From the NCBI GenBank assembly GCA_030272155.1, contig CP126202.1, positions 3,989,501 through 4,053,500 of the forward strand: a stretch of DNA of 64,000 nt, written 5' to 3'. Below are positions 48,403 through 59,414 of the stretch, piece after piece. The stretch comes from Tetradesmus obliquus (lineage: Eukaryota > Chlorophyta > Chlorophyceae > Sphaeropleales > Scenedesmaceae). Made by a program: the position numbers and the translations under genes. Every line of letters starts with the position of its first letter. Position 1 is the stretch's first letter. Below the pieces are notes generated by a model. That model made no database searches. It was not told the origin of the DNA and worked only from the letters and a program-made list of their open reading frames with translations.

Positions 48403-50606
48403 TCAGCGCTGGTCTTTCCTGGGGTAGTCGCCAGCAGTGCCGCGGCGCTGCTTCCCGTCTCGGCACACACAAAGACTCCTCTTGCGGCTGCGCACCATGT
48501 TCCACAAATCTGGCAGCTTCAATACATCAGCCATGACAGATGCAGCTGTGATCTTCATAAAGGTGTTGTACAGGCCGTGCTGCAGGTCTCGCGGCTTCAC
48601 ATCAGCACCACCCAGCTGGCAGCTGTTATACAAGTAGTTGCGGAAGGCTGCTTTGAGGCTGCCAAATGCATGTTCAATGGGCTTGTTGAAATCTGGGGAG
48701 TAGGGTGCAAAGTGCAGCAGTTGATCTTCATTGATGCCACCTGCAACCAACATCTGTAGGCCATCCTTCCCCAGGTGAACACTTGGGTTGTCAAAGATGT
48801 ACAGCGGCGTAGTGCCGCGCTGCGCCTGCTGTTGGTTGGCTATGTCTTTGATCTCCATCATGCAGTGAACAAACTCCAGCTGAGTCATGCTCTTGGCCTG
48901 CTGGGTTGGTTTGTCCTTCAACTGCAGGTGCAAGAATTGCCGGATTGGCAGCGCGCAGCCTTGTTAGCAGCGCAGGAGCGCAACGCAGCGGTGTGGATGG
49001 ATGCGATGGGACGCTTCTACATCAGGCTCAGTGCAGACAAGGTCAGATACATCACCAAGTCTATGAGGGGGCAGAGATTGTTCTGGGGCTTGACTGGCTG
49101 CTTGCCAGGTGTGCAGCACTTCAAGTTCTGCGCGCCGCGTGCAGTCGCCACAGCAGCAGCGCTTCAGTGCAAGATGTGTGCATGTGTGCTGGCTGATATG
49201 GTTGGCACATGCATGGGCTACATGCACACAAGCGAGGAGCAGCTGGTGTGCATGCTGTACTGGTTAGGCACCAGCAGCAGTATGTGTGCTCAGGTAGCAG
49301 TGGACTGGTGGGATGGGCGGATTGATTTCCTCCATGCACAGCACAACATGCTGATTCAAGCTGATGGCTCATGTCATGACAAGGGTTATTACAGCAGCAG
49401 CAGGCAGCTGGTGCTGGAGCGCGACTTTGAGTTCTGCGCTGCAGCATATGACAACTGGCTGCAGCCAGGGGGCAGTGTGCTGCGCGTGAGCACGCGCGGA
49501 TGTGACATGCACCAATCCTTGCACATTGGTTTCCAGCTTGCTGCTGCAGGTGGTGTCATTGTACTGTCACCAAGTTACTCTGCTGTTATGTTCACAGCAG
49601 AGGACGGGCAGCGCTGCAGCTTCACTACAGCACTAAAAAAAGCACTGCGGGACTGTTACTACACAGTACAGCAGGGCTGGCATGTCTTTCAATGGCAGGC
49701 GCCTGCGCAGTAGCAGCGCACACTCACCATGTACGGTACATTGAGGTTGCCAACATGGTCCTTGTTGTCTGTTGTGCCGGTGACAAACTTGCAGTAGACG
49801 GGCCCGTGCACAGCGTTGACGGCGCAGACAAAGTGCAACTTGACCGGCTCTGCGTCCTTGCCCTTGCGCATCCATTTGCATGGCAGCACAGCATGCACGT
49901 TTTCATCGTGTGCATCACAATAGACCTTGACGGAGCCGCCTGCCAGGTCTGACATCCAGAATTTGCACTCATCAATGAAATATATGCGCTGCAGCATGTC
50001 GGGGTCACTTTGGTACTTCTGCCACAGCGCCGCAGCTGCTGCCTTTCGCCTTTGTTTCTGTATCTTTGTCAAGTCCAGCTTCACATCTATTCTCCTGCGC
50101 ACCAGGTCGGGGTCAGCCCATTTCATGTACTTCAGCAGTCTCTTGGGTGTGATGTTGTAGTCAGTGCACAGCTGGCGCAGTGTGTCATTTTCCTGACATG
50201 CGACTTCGATTGAAGTCCACCACACGTGCACATCAACCTTTCTCTTTGATTCTGCAGATGGGTAGGCCTTTACCACCTTGCCAGCCTTGAATATTGTGCT
50301 GGCATGGAAGGCGACAGCATGTGGGACATTTGAGGGCCTGCCGCCATGCTTGGGTGTAGCCACTGTGCCGTTTGCTGTGAAGTTCTTGTGATGAAGTTTG
50401 CAGAACCGGTTCAGGTCCCCGTGTACCTCCTTGGCGTAGTCAGGGTACTGCTCTCTGTAATAATATGCGGGCGTAAACTTTTCGTCAGCTGTGGTCAAAG
50501 CCATTATCACACACACCACCGCCGCCACCCTCATGGCCGTGGTGCTGCGGTTGCTCTTCCATCCTGAAGGGTGCTTGCGCACCATGGACAGCCCCCCTGC
50601 AGGCAT
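48403..50606 (-). CDS. Transposase, unit 13
   Basis: Exons 50606-49728 and 48921-48403; identical protein. Confidence 0.87.
48997..49713 (+). CDS. Putative intron-nested nuclease, unit 13
   Basis: Intact copy inside intron 48922-49727. Confidence 0.66.
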   Translation: MDAMGRFYIRLSADKVRYITKSMRGQRLFWGLTGCLPGVQHFKFCAPRAVATAAALQCKMCACVLADMVGTCMGYMHTSEEQLVCMLYWLGTSSSMCAQVAVDWWDGRIDFLHAQHNMLIQADGSCHDKGYYSSSRQLVLERDFEFCAAAYDNWLQPGGSVLRVSTRGCDMHQSLHIGFQLAAAGGVIVLSPSYSAVMFTAEDGQRCSFTTALKKALRDCYYTVQQGWHVFQWQAPAQ

Positions 50607-51964
50607 GAATCCAAAACATATGGATATGTTAGCTGTGCTTCTAGCAGCAGTGTGAACAGAAGTAACTGGTCAGGTCAAACAACAGCCTGCGGCATCATGG
50701 AGTTTGACCGGTCTCAGAGACTGTAATTGCATGCCAGCCTTTGCTGCAGCAGTTCTTAGCCTGCACTGCATCCCTTCTGTTGCTGTTCCTGGACTTGGTG
50801 CCTGAAGTGCACACCTACCTTTTTATGCTATGGCTGATGTGCTCCTGCTGCTGCTGGGTATGCAGCTGATTTTACTGCGGCAGTAGCACTGTTTGCAATC
50901 TATGATATCTGCCTGGGCAGGAGCAGCAGCAGCAGCAGACGACAGGAAACGTTACAGCTATGTGTGCTTTGAATCACGGTGGCATGTGCTTTTCAACTGC
51001 AGTTGTTGGTGGGCGTGACAGCAGCAGCATGTGCCAGCAGGTGCCTCACTGCTGCTACCTAATTTTTTTGCGAAGGCTTTCAGTACAGCGCTGTGTTCAA
51101 CGTCGTTTAATGTTCATTCCAAATTGTTTACAGGTGCTGCAGCAACGCGATCGAGCTGCAGTGCTCTGGACATCCGTGTTGACCCGTCAGGCTCACCTGC
51201 AACGTGGGCTTGCGAGGGCCCTTCAGGATTGGTTTTCTGCCTCAACCAAAGGTACGTTGCATAATGTGTCGACGATGATGATTTGGCAGCGTGGCAGCTG
51301 TGTGGCTCGGAGCAGGCTTGTTTCAGGGCACCTTTCCGTCTTGAAGTTCTTCACCATACCGCAGTTTATTTCGGCTCGAGCCATGCTTAAATCAATCATC
51401 AAATATAAAAGTTAATTTACCGCAAGGTTTCTTGCAGGCTCCGTGCATAAAGCTTGGCAGGCCAACAGTCGTCACAACTCACGCGAGTGACAGCAGCAGG
51501 AGCCATGTTCAAGAGCTACGAGCGTAGTTGAATTATGCCAGGAATTTTTCCGTTACATTCGGCAATTCAGCATGACTGCAAATGCCTGTATGTGAAATGG
51601 CCACCAAGTGCCTTGCTGCCTTGCAGCAGTTGTTTGAAGCAGGAACCACTCCTGACAAGTCTGAGCACCAAAGCACAACATCCACATGTATTTTACTCAT
51701 ACCATAAGCTTCTGAACATGCCATTTTGTTCCCACACTCGCTCTCAGGTGAACACCAGGAAGTAACCACCCTACAGCAGCATGGTGCCAGCACCTCCCAA
51801 GCCCCGGGCGGTGCGAACATGCAGGACGGCGACAAGCGCAGGTGCCCTCAAACAGGTGAGCTCAAGGGCTCTCTGAGTGACACCCTGTGCACTGCTGGCT
51901 AGCCATCTTGCATGCAGCTGACAGCCACAATCCCTACATGCCATGCAGCAGCACAACAGCAGAC

Positions 51965-54168
51965 TCAGCGCTGGTCTTTCCTGGGGTAGTCGCCAGCAGT
52001 GCCGCGGCGCTGCTTCCCGTCTCGGCACACACAAAGACTCCTCTTGCGGCTGCGCACCATGTTCCACAAATCTGGCAGCTTCAATACATCAGCCATGACA
52101 GATGCAGCTGTGATCTTCATAAAGGTGTTGTACAGGCCGTGCTGCAGGTCTCGCGGCTTCACATCAGCACCACCCAGCTGGCAGCTGTTATACAAGTAGT
52201 TGCGGAAGGCTGCTTTGAGGCTGCCAAATGCATGTTCAATGGGCTTGTTGAAATCTGGGGAGTAGGGTGCAAAGTGCAGCAGTTGATCTTCATTGATGCC
52301 ACCTGCAACCAACATCTGTAGGCCATCCTTCCCCAGGTGAACACTTGGGTTGTCAAAGATGTACAGCGGCGTAGTGCCGCGCTGCGCCTGCTGTTGGTTG
52401 GCTATGTCTTTGATCTCCATCATGCAGTGAACAAACTCCAGCTGAGTCATGCTCTTGGCCTGCTGGGTTGGTTTGTCCTTCAACTGCAGGTGCAAGAATT
52501 GCCGGATTGGCAGCGCGCAGCCTTGTTAGCAGCGCAGGAGCGCAACGCAGCGGTGTGGATGGATGCGATGGGACGCTTCTACATCAGGCTCAGTGCAGAC
52601 AAGGTCAGATACATCACCAAGTCTATGAGGGGGCAGAGATTGTTCTGGGGCTTGACTGGCTGCTTGCCAGGTGTGCAGCACTTCAAGTTCTGCGCGCCGC
52701 GTGCAGTCGCCACAGCAGCAGCGCTTCAGTGCAAGATGTGTGCATGTGTGCTGGCTGATATGGTTGGCACATGCATGGGCTACATGCACACAAGCGAGGA
52801 GCAGCTGGTGTGCATGCTGTACTGGTTAGGCACCAGCAGCAGTATGTGTGCTCAGGTAGCAGTGGACTGGTGGGATGGGCGGATTGATTTCCTCCATGCA
52901 CAGCACAACATGCTGATTCAAGCTGATGGCTCATGTCATGACAAGGGTTATTACAGCAGCAGCAGGCAGCTGGTGCTGGAGCGCGACTTTGAGTTCTGCG
53001 CTGCAGCATATGACAACTGGCTGCAGCCAGGGGGCAGTGTGCTGCGCGTGAGCACGCGCGGATGTGACATGCACCAATCCTTGCACATTGGTTTCCAGCT
53101 TGCTGCTGCAGGTGGTGTCATTGTACTGTCACCAAGTTACTCTGCTGTTATGTTCACAGCAGAGGACGGGCAGCGCTGCAGCTTCACTACAGCACTAAAA
53201 AAAGCACTGCGGGACTGTTACTACACAGTACAGCAGGGCTGGCATGTCTTTCAATGGCAGGCGCCTGCGCAGTAGCAGCGCACACTCACCATGTACGGTA
53301 CATTGAGGTTGCCAACATGGTCCTTGTTGTCTGTTGTGCCGGTGACAAACTTGCAGTAGACGGGCCCGTGCACAGCGTTGACGGCGCAGACAAAGTGCAA
53401 CTTGACCGGCTCTGCGTCCTTGCCCTTGCGCATCCATTTGCATGGCAGCACAGCATGCACGTTTTCATCGTGTGCATCACAATAGACCTTGACGGAGCCG
53501 CCTGCCAGGTCTGACATCCAGAATTTGCACTCATCAATGAAATATATGCGCTGCAGCATGTCGGGGTCACTTTGGTACTTCTGCCACAGCGCCGCAGCTG
53601 CTGCCTTTCGCCTTTGTTTCTGTATCTTTGTCAAGTCCAGCTTCACATCTATTCTCCTGCGCACCAGGTCGGGGTCAGCCCATTTCATGTACTTCAGCAG
53701 TCTCTTGGGTGTGATGTTGTAGTCAGTGCACAGCTGGCGCAGTGTGTCATTTTCCTGACATGCGACTTCGATTGAAGTCCACCACACGTGCACATCAACC
53801 TTTCTCTTTGATTCTGCAGATGGGTAGGCCTTTACCACCTTGCCAGCCTTGAATATTGTGCTGGCATGGAAGGCGACAGCATGTGGGACATTTGAGGGCC
53901 TGCCGCCATGCTTGGGTGTAGCCACTGTGCCGTTTGCTGTGAAGTTCTTGTGATGAAGTTTGCAGAACCGGTTCAGGTCCCCGTGTACCTCCTTGGCGTA
54001 GTCAGGGTACTGCTCTCTGTAATAATATGCGGGCGTAAACTTTTCGTCAGCTGTGGTCAAAGCCATTATCACACACACCACCGCCGCCACCCTCATGGCC
54101 GTGGTGCTGCGGTTGCTCTTCCATCCTGAAGGGTGCTTGCGCACCATGGACAGCCCCCCTGCAGGCAT
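51965..54168 (-). CDS. Transposase, unit 14
   Basis: Exons 54168-53290 and 52483-51965; identical protein. The last transposase of the array. Confidence 0.87.
52559..53275 (+). CDS. Putative intron-nested nuclease, unit 14
   Basis: Intact copy inside intron 52484-53289. Confidence 0.66.
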   Translation: MDAMGRFYIRLSADKVRYITKSMRGQRLFWGLTGCLPGVQHFKFCAPRAVATAAALQCKMCACVLADMVGTCMGYMHTSEEQLVCMLYWLGTSSSMCAQVAVDWWDGRIDFLHAQHNMLIQADGSCHDKGYYSSSRQLVLERDFEFCAAAYDNWLQPGGSVLRVSTRGCDMHQSLHIGFQLAAAGGVIVLSPSYSAVMFTAEDGQRCSFTTALKKALRDCYYTVQQGWHVFQWQAPAQ

Positions 54169-54176
54169 GAATCCAA

Positions 54177-54997
54177 AACATATGGATATGTTAGCTGTGC
54201 TTCTAGCAGCAGTGTGAACAGAAGTAACTGGTCAGGTCAAACAACAGCCTGCGGCATCATGGAGTTTGACCGGTCTCAGCTGGGCATGGTACAAATGTAG
54301 CGAACAAGTGGCCTACATATAAATGTCAAGCTTTCAACGACGAATCTAAATCAATTTGAGCTGTTAGCAGTGGCACAGTGTGCTGCAAGAAAAGTGCTAA
54401 AACACGTTGCCCTGAAGTGCCCCGACTCGGCTGTTACATATGTTAACTTGCGCTGTAGAGTGTTGCTGTGGGTGCTGCTGCCTGCAACATGTTTTGATGT
54501 GTAATGTAATTCTTCTGGGCTTCCCTTGCTGGCTGATCAGGCACTGCAGTTCTGGTGTGCCAAGTGCCCTGCCGCTGCTGTTGCGCTCTGCTGCTTGGCG
54601 CTGTGCGCTGCACATACAGTTTCAACTGTCATATCTGTTACATAGTGCGCAACACCGCTTCAGGCCCACCGGCAGCTGCTGCGCGCGTGCAGCTAGTGTG
54701 GCTGCACAGAGTTTGTTGAGGACTAGTATTCTACACAGTTTCCTGCAAACATCCTTCTTGTGTGATCAAGGCGAATTCTGGAGCTCAAAATTACTAGCAG
54801 TTTGGAGCTGCTGCTGCTGGCAGGTGAGGCCCTGCTGTGCAGTTGGGATGCAAGCAAACCAAAGCAGCAGCACTGGCAGCTGTGCCTTACTGTGCCTGCC
54901 ACATACAGCAGGTTGCTATGCCAGCATGGCTGTCTGCTTGCAAGCTGTGTTGATTTGTTGCAAAATGCAGATGCTGCGTTTGTACCATGCCCAGCTG
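54177..54997. repeat. Array unit 15, partial, ending at a terminal inverted repeat
   Basis: Contains the palindrome region and one full 721-bp segment (54277-54997). It then stops at the final CAGCTG, where the other long units continue with AGACTG. Downstream sequence (CGGCCCTCGC...) is unique. Confidence 0.95.
54277..54997. mobile_element. 721-bp inverted-repeat segment at the array edge (unit 15)
   Basis: The left flank is the usual GTCT, but the right flank is unique DNA (CGGCCC) in place of AGACTG. The array ends on the last base of this element, which independently supports CAG...CTG as its true ends. Confidence 0.78.
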
Positions 54998-55370
54998 CGG
55001 CCCTCGCTCACTCGCTTGCCCGATTTCCGGCACTTCTGACGAGCATCGTCGGCAGATATAGGTGAGTGGCTTGGGCGCAATACATTGGCTGGCTGAAACA
55101 CGGCTTGGTAAGCGGTGTGTGTTATTTGGGGTGCTTGAGTAAGCTGGCTGCACTGAGCAGTGAGTGCAGGAGCTGAGGCACTGCAGCAGTCACAGCAAAC
55201 ACGCACAGCAGCCGCTGAAAACGTCAGACTCACCTGTTATTTCACGCAAAGGGCACCTGAAACGATCACCACTCCAACCTCTGTGTCTCTGCACACTTGC
55301 ACTGCTGCTGTGGCTGCTGGACCTGCACACAAAAATTTCACAGCGACAGATTCCCCACACGCTGACAACC
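54998..55370. promoter_or_regulatory. Unique DNA between array edge and secreted-protein gene
   Basis: Likely holds the promoter and 5' leader of the gene starting at 55371, but no clear TATA box was found. A donor-like site (ATATAG|GTGAGT, about 55060) allows an upstream non-coding exon. No gene is recognised. Confidence 0.3.
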
Positions 55371-56783
55371 ATGGCCACAAAAAGCTCTGTGTATGACAAG
55401 GCTACCTGCCTGCTTCTGGTGGTCATGCTATCGGCCTCAGCTAACCCTGCCAGCGCACAGGGCTTTTACGCTTTCAAAGCTCCAGCCAACGCCAACCCCT
55501 CGATGGCTGACGACTCCGCTCCTCCCGCTGCTGCTGCTGCTGATGGCGCTTCGATCGCCAGTGTCCCTGCCGTGCCTGCTGCAGCCGCAGCTGCAGCAGC
55601 GGCCAGCAGCATCGTGTGGGTGAACAGGATGTCTGCTGATCCAGGGCAGTGCAACGTCACCTGCGCTGCTGCAGGTTTGGCTCGCTTCAACGAGTCGGGC
55701 TGGGTGACAGCAGGCGCGCCCAACATAACTGGCCTCAAGGGCCCAATGGGTGGACTGTGCAGGCGCCTGTACAACGGAAGATACATTACAGGTGCGCTTG
55801 CAAGAAACTTTGCAGGAAGCTTTGCAGGAAGCTTTCTCGGCAGCGGCCAGCATTGACCAGCATTGACCAGCATCAACCAGGCACGATCGCATTTAAGCTG
55901 CATCAACTAGCGTTGACCAGCTTTGGCCAGCAGGGCCAGCATTGGCCAAGTATGACTTCGGTTGAACAGCGTTAACTAGCGTTGACCAGCATCGACCAGC
56001 ATTGACCAGGCTTGCCCAGCATCATCTACCCAGGTGCTATAGCATTGACCGTATCGGTCAGCAATAACCAGCATCAGTCAGCATTGACCGGGATTGACCA
56101 GCATTGACCGGGCTTGCACAGCATGAACTAGCATTCACCGGCATTGACCAGCGTTGACCAGTATTAACCGCTTCTGACCACGATCGGCGAGTGCCGAGCA
56201 GCAACTTGTCACTGCACCAATGGGGGCCTTCGCAAAGCCTTCGCAGAATGTTTCACAAACATGGCTTGCGAAGGTTAGCACAGCCGCGTCATGCGACTGC
56301 TGCCTGCTGCCTTGTTGTGAGCCTGTCATTGGCTCCGCAGCAGGGCGGGATCATCCGTGTGTAACTTCCGCAATGTGTTGTTTTGCAGGCTTTGTCAACA
56401 GAGTCTACAAGTATGGCGAATCCACAGGCGAGTGGGGCTGTTACATTGCTGATGACGTAAGCAAGGCTGGTGTAATTGCCAGCAGCAGTTACGAGTGTGG
56501 CTGTGGCAGGCGCTGCGCTTCTAGCATAACCAATTCCGGCTGGACTGCTGATGGATGCGGCATCTGGAAGCGGACCAAGGCGTGCACCTGCAACAGCGGC
56601 TGCGCCTGCGGCGGCTTCTGGCCTGCGAAAAGAACCGAGTATAAGGGCTTTTATGCGTTCGGGATGACAGCAAAGGGAGCAAATGCCACCAAGTGCAGCG
56701 TCATGGATCTCCTGGGAGATGCCACCAACTACCTTGCTAGCGTGACGACAATGCACATCGGCGTCTGCGCTGGCCCCAACTGA
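55371..56783 (+). CDS. Secreted cysteine-rich protein, two exons, unrecognised family
   Basis: Exons 55371-55791 and 56389-56783, joined in phase 1 (ACAG|GTGCGC donor, GTTTTGCAG acceptor), give 271 aa ending GVCAGPN. The start ATG is followed by a signal peptide (hydrophobic CLLLVVMLSASA, likely cleaved after ASA at about 29). An Ala/Pro-rich linker (about 49-79) leads to a Cys-rich domain, which includes QCNVTC (93-98), a YECGCGRRC cluster and ACTCNSGCACGG. Potential N-glycosylation sites include NVT, NES and NIT. GFYAF occurs near both ends of the mature protein. These traits suggest an extracellular or cell-wall protein; I do not recognise the family. A longer in-frame ORF starts at 55164 but lacks a signal at its N-terminus, so I prefer 55371. 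Confidence 0.72.
55847..56180 (+). repeat. Degenerate decamer minisatellite in an intron
   Basis: Variants of TTGACCAGCA repeat about every 10 bases over roughly 330 bp inside the secreted-protein intron (55792-56388), with members such as TTGACCGGCA and TCAACCAGGC. Confidence 0.8.
56225..56277. repeat. Imperfect inverted repeat in the same intron
   Basis: CCTTCGCAAAGCC and GGCTTGCGAAGG can pair with one bulged base. Close to the decamer tract; function unknown. Confidence 0.35.
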
Positions 56784-57689
56784 TTGTACAATCAGTCAAC
56801 ATGTTGACGTCAGCTGCAGTGCTGGGTGCTCTGTTGCAGCCGCTGGCTGATGGAATGCAAGCCTGCACATAATGCAGCGGCATCCTGTGCATAGTACAGC
56901 TGATGATATGCTGCTAGTGGTGCAGCATTGTCGAGTGGAAGGCACATGCAGCATGCAGTGCTGAACTTCAGCGATAGTATCGCTGCTTCAAGAAGGTCAG
57001 TTTGTACAAGTTTGACCGCTGATCAGCATGCACTGCGTAGCGCGCTGCTGTGCCCTACTAGAGCATAGTATGCATGCGTGAATGGCTGCTGGCACTACCA
57101 CCACCATAGTGCGCACATTGTTACGTGCGTGCACTGCGCGGCTGCCCACATTTGTTACTTTCGTTACGTCTTTTCTTGTAACTTCTTTCCTTGTTACTTT
57201 TAGAAGGCCACAAAGCGTTTGCTGCGCTGCACATGCAATTGAACCACAAAGCTATCTGCACAGTTGGGCGCAGCTTTTTGCATTGGTGTGTAGCTGCCTT
57301 GAGCACCACAAACAGCTGAACATAACTGTGTGTGACGTAACGTCAACGTAACGTTGATCACTTGACGACCTTTGCTGTCCAAGCACTGCCAATGGCTGCT
57401 GTGGATTTGGGCAGCCATGCTTCCCAAACGCGCCCTTGTAATATTTACGGCATGTGCACAGCACGTACAAATGCGCATCGCATTGCAAGCGTCTCTGTGA
57501 CATGTGAACAGCCAACCGTGAACATCCAGCACGAAAGCCAGTCGGATGCAAGTTACCGCACTAAACAAAACAGATGTTCACGCCGCCTGCTCACCCTGGC
57601 ACAGACATGCGTATGTCAAAACAGAAAATAGCAAGCAACTGGAGCATCCAGCAGCAACCTTGGCCAGCAATTTGTATTTGTAATTAAAT
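56784..57689. other. Intergenic region, no gene recognised
   Basis: Presumed 3' leader of the secreted-protein gene, then spacer before the C-terminal repeats of the convergent minus-strand gene. TGTAA, the usual green-algal polyadenylation signal, occurs at 57177-57181. A cluster of short palindromes sits near 57331-57357. Frames here are short and lack ATG or protein-like composition. Confidence 0.4.
57331..57357. promoter_or_regulatory. Cluster of ACGT palindromes (bZIP/CRE-like)
   Basis: GACGTAACGTC is directly followed by AACGTAACGTT and then TGATCA. The TGACGT core resembles bZIP sites. No gene start is adjacent, so a role is doubtful. Confidence 0.25.
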
Positions 57690-58068
57690 GCAAGCACAGG
57701 CATGGTACTTCCACCCTAAACCTTTTCTGCTGCTCCTGCAGGAGCAGCTGCCACGCCACTGCTGCTGCTGCTGCTTGCAGAAGCAGTATCAGCTCCTGTC
57801 GCTGCTGCTTCACTTTGCGCTGCTTGCTGCTGCTACTGCTGCTGCCCTGACCTCCCTCAATGCTTGCACAGACCGCCGCGCCAATTCAACAGCCTCACAT
57901 CCAGCAACATTGGACCAATGCAAGCCACCACGCGCAGCCATAAAGTCACCTCAAGCTTTCTCTGCTGCTCCTGCCACCCCACTGCTGCTGCTGCTGCTGC
58001 TGCTGCTGCTTCTGCTAACAGGAGCAGCACCAGCTCCTGTCGCTGCTGCTCCACTTTGCTGTGGCGGC

Positions 58069-58106
<38 letters not shown>

Positions 58107-58323
58107 TTTAGGCTCCCGCAACGCCTGCATTGACCTCCGTGCAAGCTTCACTGCCTCACACCCCGCAACCTTGGACCAATGCAAGCCACCACGCACCACC
58201 ACACAGCCACCTCAAGCTTTCTCTGCTGCCCCTGCCACCCCACTGCTGCTGCTGCTGCTGCTGCCCGCAGTAGCAGCACCAGCTCCTATTGTTGCCGCTG
58301 CTGCCTCACTTTGCACTCCAGGC

Positions 58324-58364
<41 letters not shown>

Positions 58365-58470
58365 TTGAGGCTCCCGCAGCCCCTGCATCGACCTCCGTGC
58401 AAGCCTCACCACCTCACACCCCGCAACCTTGGACCAATGCAAGCCACCACGCACCACCACACAGCCTCCC
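57690..58470 (-). repeat. Three tandem copies (about 260 bp) of the C-terminal coding segment
   Basis: Each copy encodes a variant of RGGLHWSKVAGCEVVRLARRS followed by a CTG/AGC-driven poly-Ser stretch. The first two copies also end in GVAGAAEKA and a TGA. Anchors GCAAGCCACCACGC lie at 58439, 58181 and 57920. Only the copy at 58470-58212 is in frame with the upstream gene; the other two lie past its stop. Confidence 0.85.
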
Positions 58471-59123
58471 TGCAGTGCCCGGTCCCAAAGTGTCAGCTGC
58501 TCAGGGTCTAGCTCAAGCACTGTGTTACACCCTAGCTCCGCCTCCAGCTCATCTTCTGCCTCATAAACCACAAGGTTTTGCTGCAGCGCAAACACCAGCG
58601 GCTGCTTTAGCTGCTCCAGAAGGGCCTGAGCAGCAGGCTCCTGCGAGCTCATTGCTGCACGCACACTGCTGCTGCTGCTGCTGGTGTTGTTTGTGCCTGC
58701 TTGCTGAAGGCTGCTGCTGCTGCTGGCAGCCTTAGGGGCACCCACAATGTACACCCGAGCTGGCGCGCCTCCTGCCGCTGCCGGTGCAGCAGCTGCTGCT
58801 GCTGCACCAACAGCAGCACCGCCGGGCTTGCTGCTGTTGGAGTCCTCACTGCCGCCGCTGCTGCTGCTGCTGCTGCTGCTGCGTTCTTGAGCAGCCGTTG
58901 CTTGCTGCGCTGCTGCTGCCGCTGCTGCTGTGCCTTCTGCTCCTTTCAATGCTTTACTAGGCAGCTCCACCAGCAGGCTCTTGAAGGCATACTTGCCACC
59001 TGGTAGCTTCTTGGCCTGCAGCAGCAGCAGCAGCATGGCCTCAGCAGTTGTTGACACCAAAACATGTCCTCCAAACTAGTAAGCTCTTGAAAGCATATTT
59101 GCCACCTGGCAGCTTCTTGGCCT

Positions 59124-59154
<31 letters not shown>

Positions 59155-59249
59155 GGCCCCAGCAGTCGTTGACACCAAAACATGTCCTCCAAACTAATAA
59201 GCTCTTGAAGGCACACTTGCCACCTGGCAGCTTCTTGGCCTGCGGCGGC

Positions 59250-59289
<40 letters not shown>

Positions 59290-59374
59290 CCTCAGCAGTT
59301 GCTGACACCAAAACATGTCCTCCAATCTAGTAAGCTCTTGAAGGCATACTTGCCACCTGGCAGCTTCTTGGCCT

Positions 59375-59414
<40 letters not shown>

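Larger units (their letters stand above)
46335..50614. repeat. Array unit 13, long (L)
   Basis: 721-bp segment at 46435-47155; common alleles. Confidence 0.95.
50615..54176. repeat. Array unit 14, short (S)
   Basis: Junction centre A (GTCTCAGAGAC) at 50711-50721, shared only with unit 1. Last unit with a complete core. Confidence 0.95.
1..54997. repeat. Tandem array of a transposase-bearing unit, 14 full copies plus a partial one
   Basis: Head-to-tail copies start at 1, 3563, 7843, 11405, 15685, 19247, 23527, 27089, 31369, 34931, 39211, 42773, 46335, 50615 and 54177 (partial). I place unit starts at the 16-bp near-palindrome AACATATGGATATGTT. Spacings are exactly 3562 (S) or 4280 (L) bp, and every copy of each encoded ORF reads the same. 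The order S-L repeats five times, then S-S-L-S and a partial L. The difference of 718 bp is a 721-bp terminal-inverted-repeat segment minus the 3 bases left in S units. The array probably continues left of the window because position 1 is already a unit start; its right edge is exact at 54997. Such homogeneity implies recent amplification or active conversion; an assembly error in copy number cannot be excluded. Confidence 0.97.

Noticed and set aside
57362-57631. 89-codon plus-strand frame
   Set aside because: Starts with TTG, shows no motif or splice context, and lies in a spacer.
57688-58368. 226-codon plus-strand poly-Leu frame
   Set aside because: CTG runs read on the opposite strand of poly-Ser coding repeats; no real protein features.
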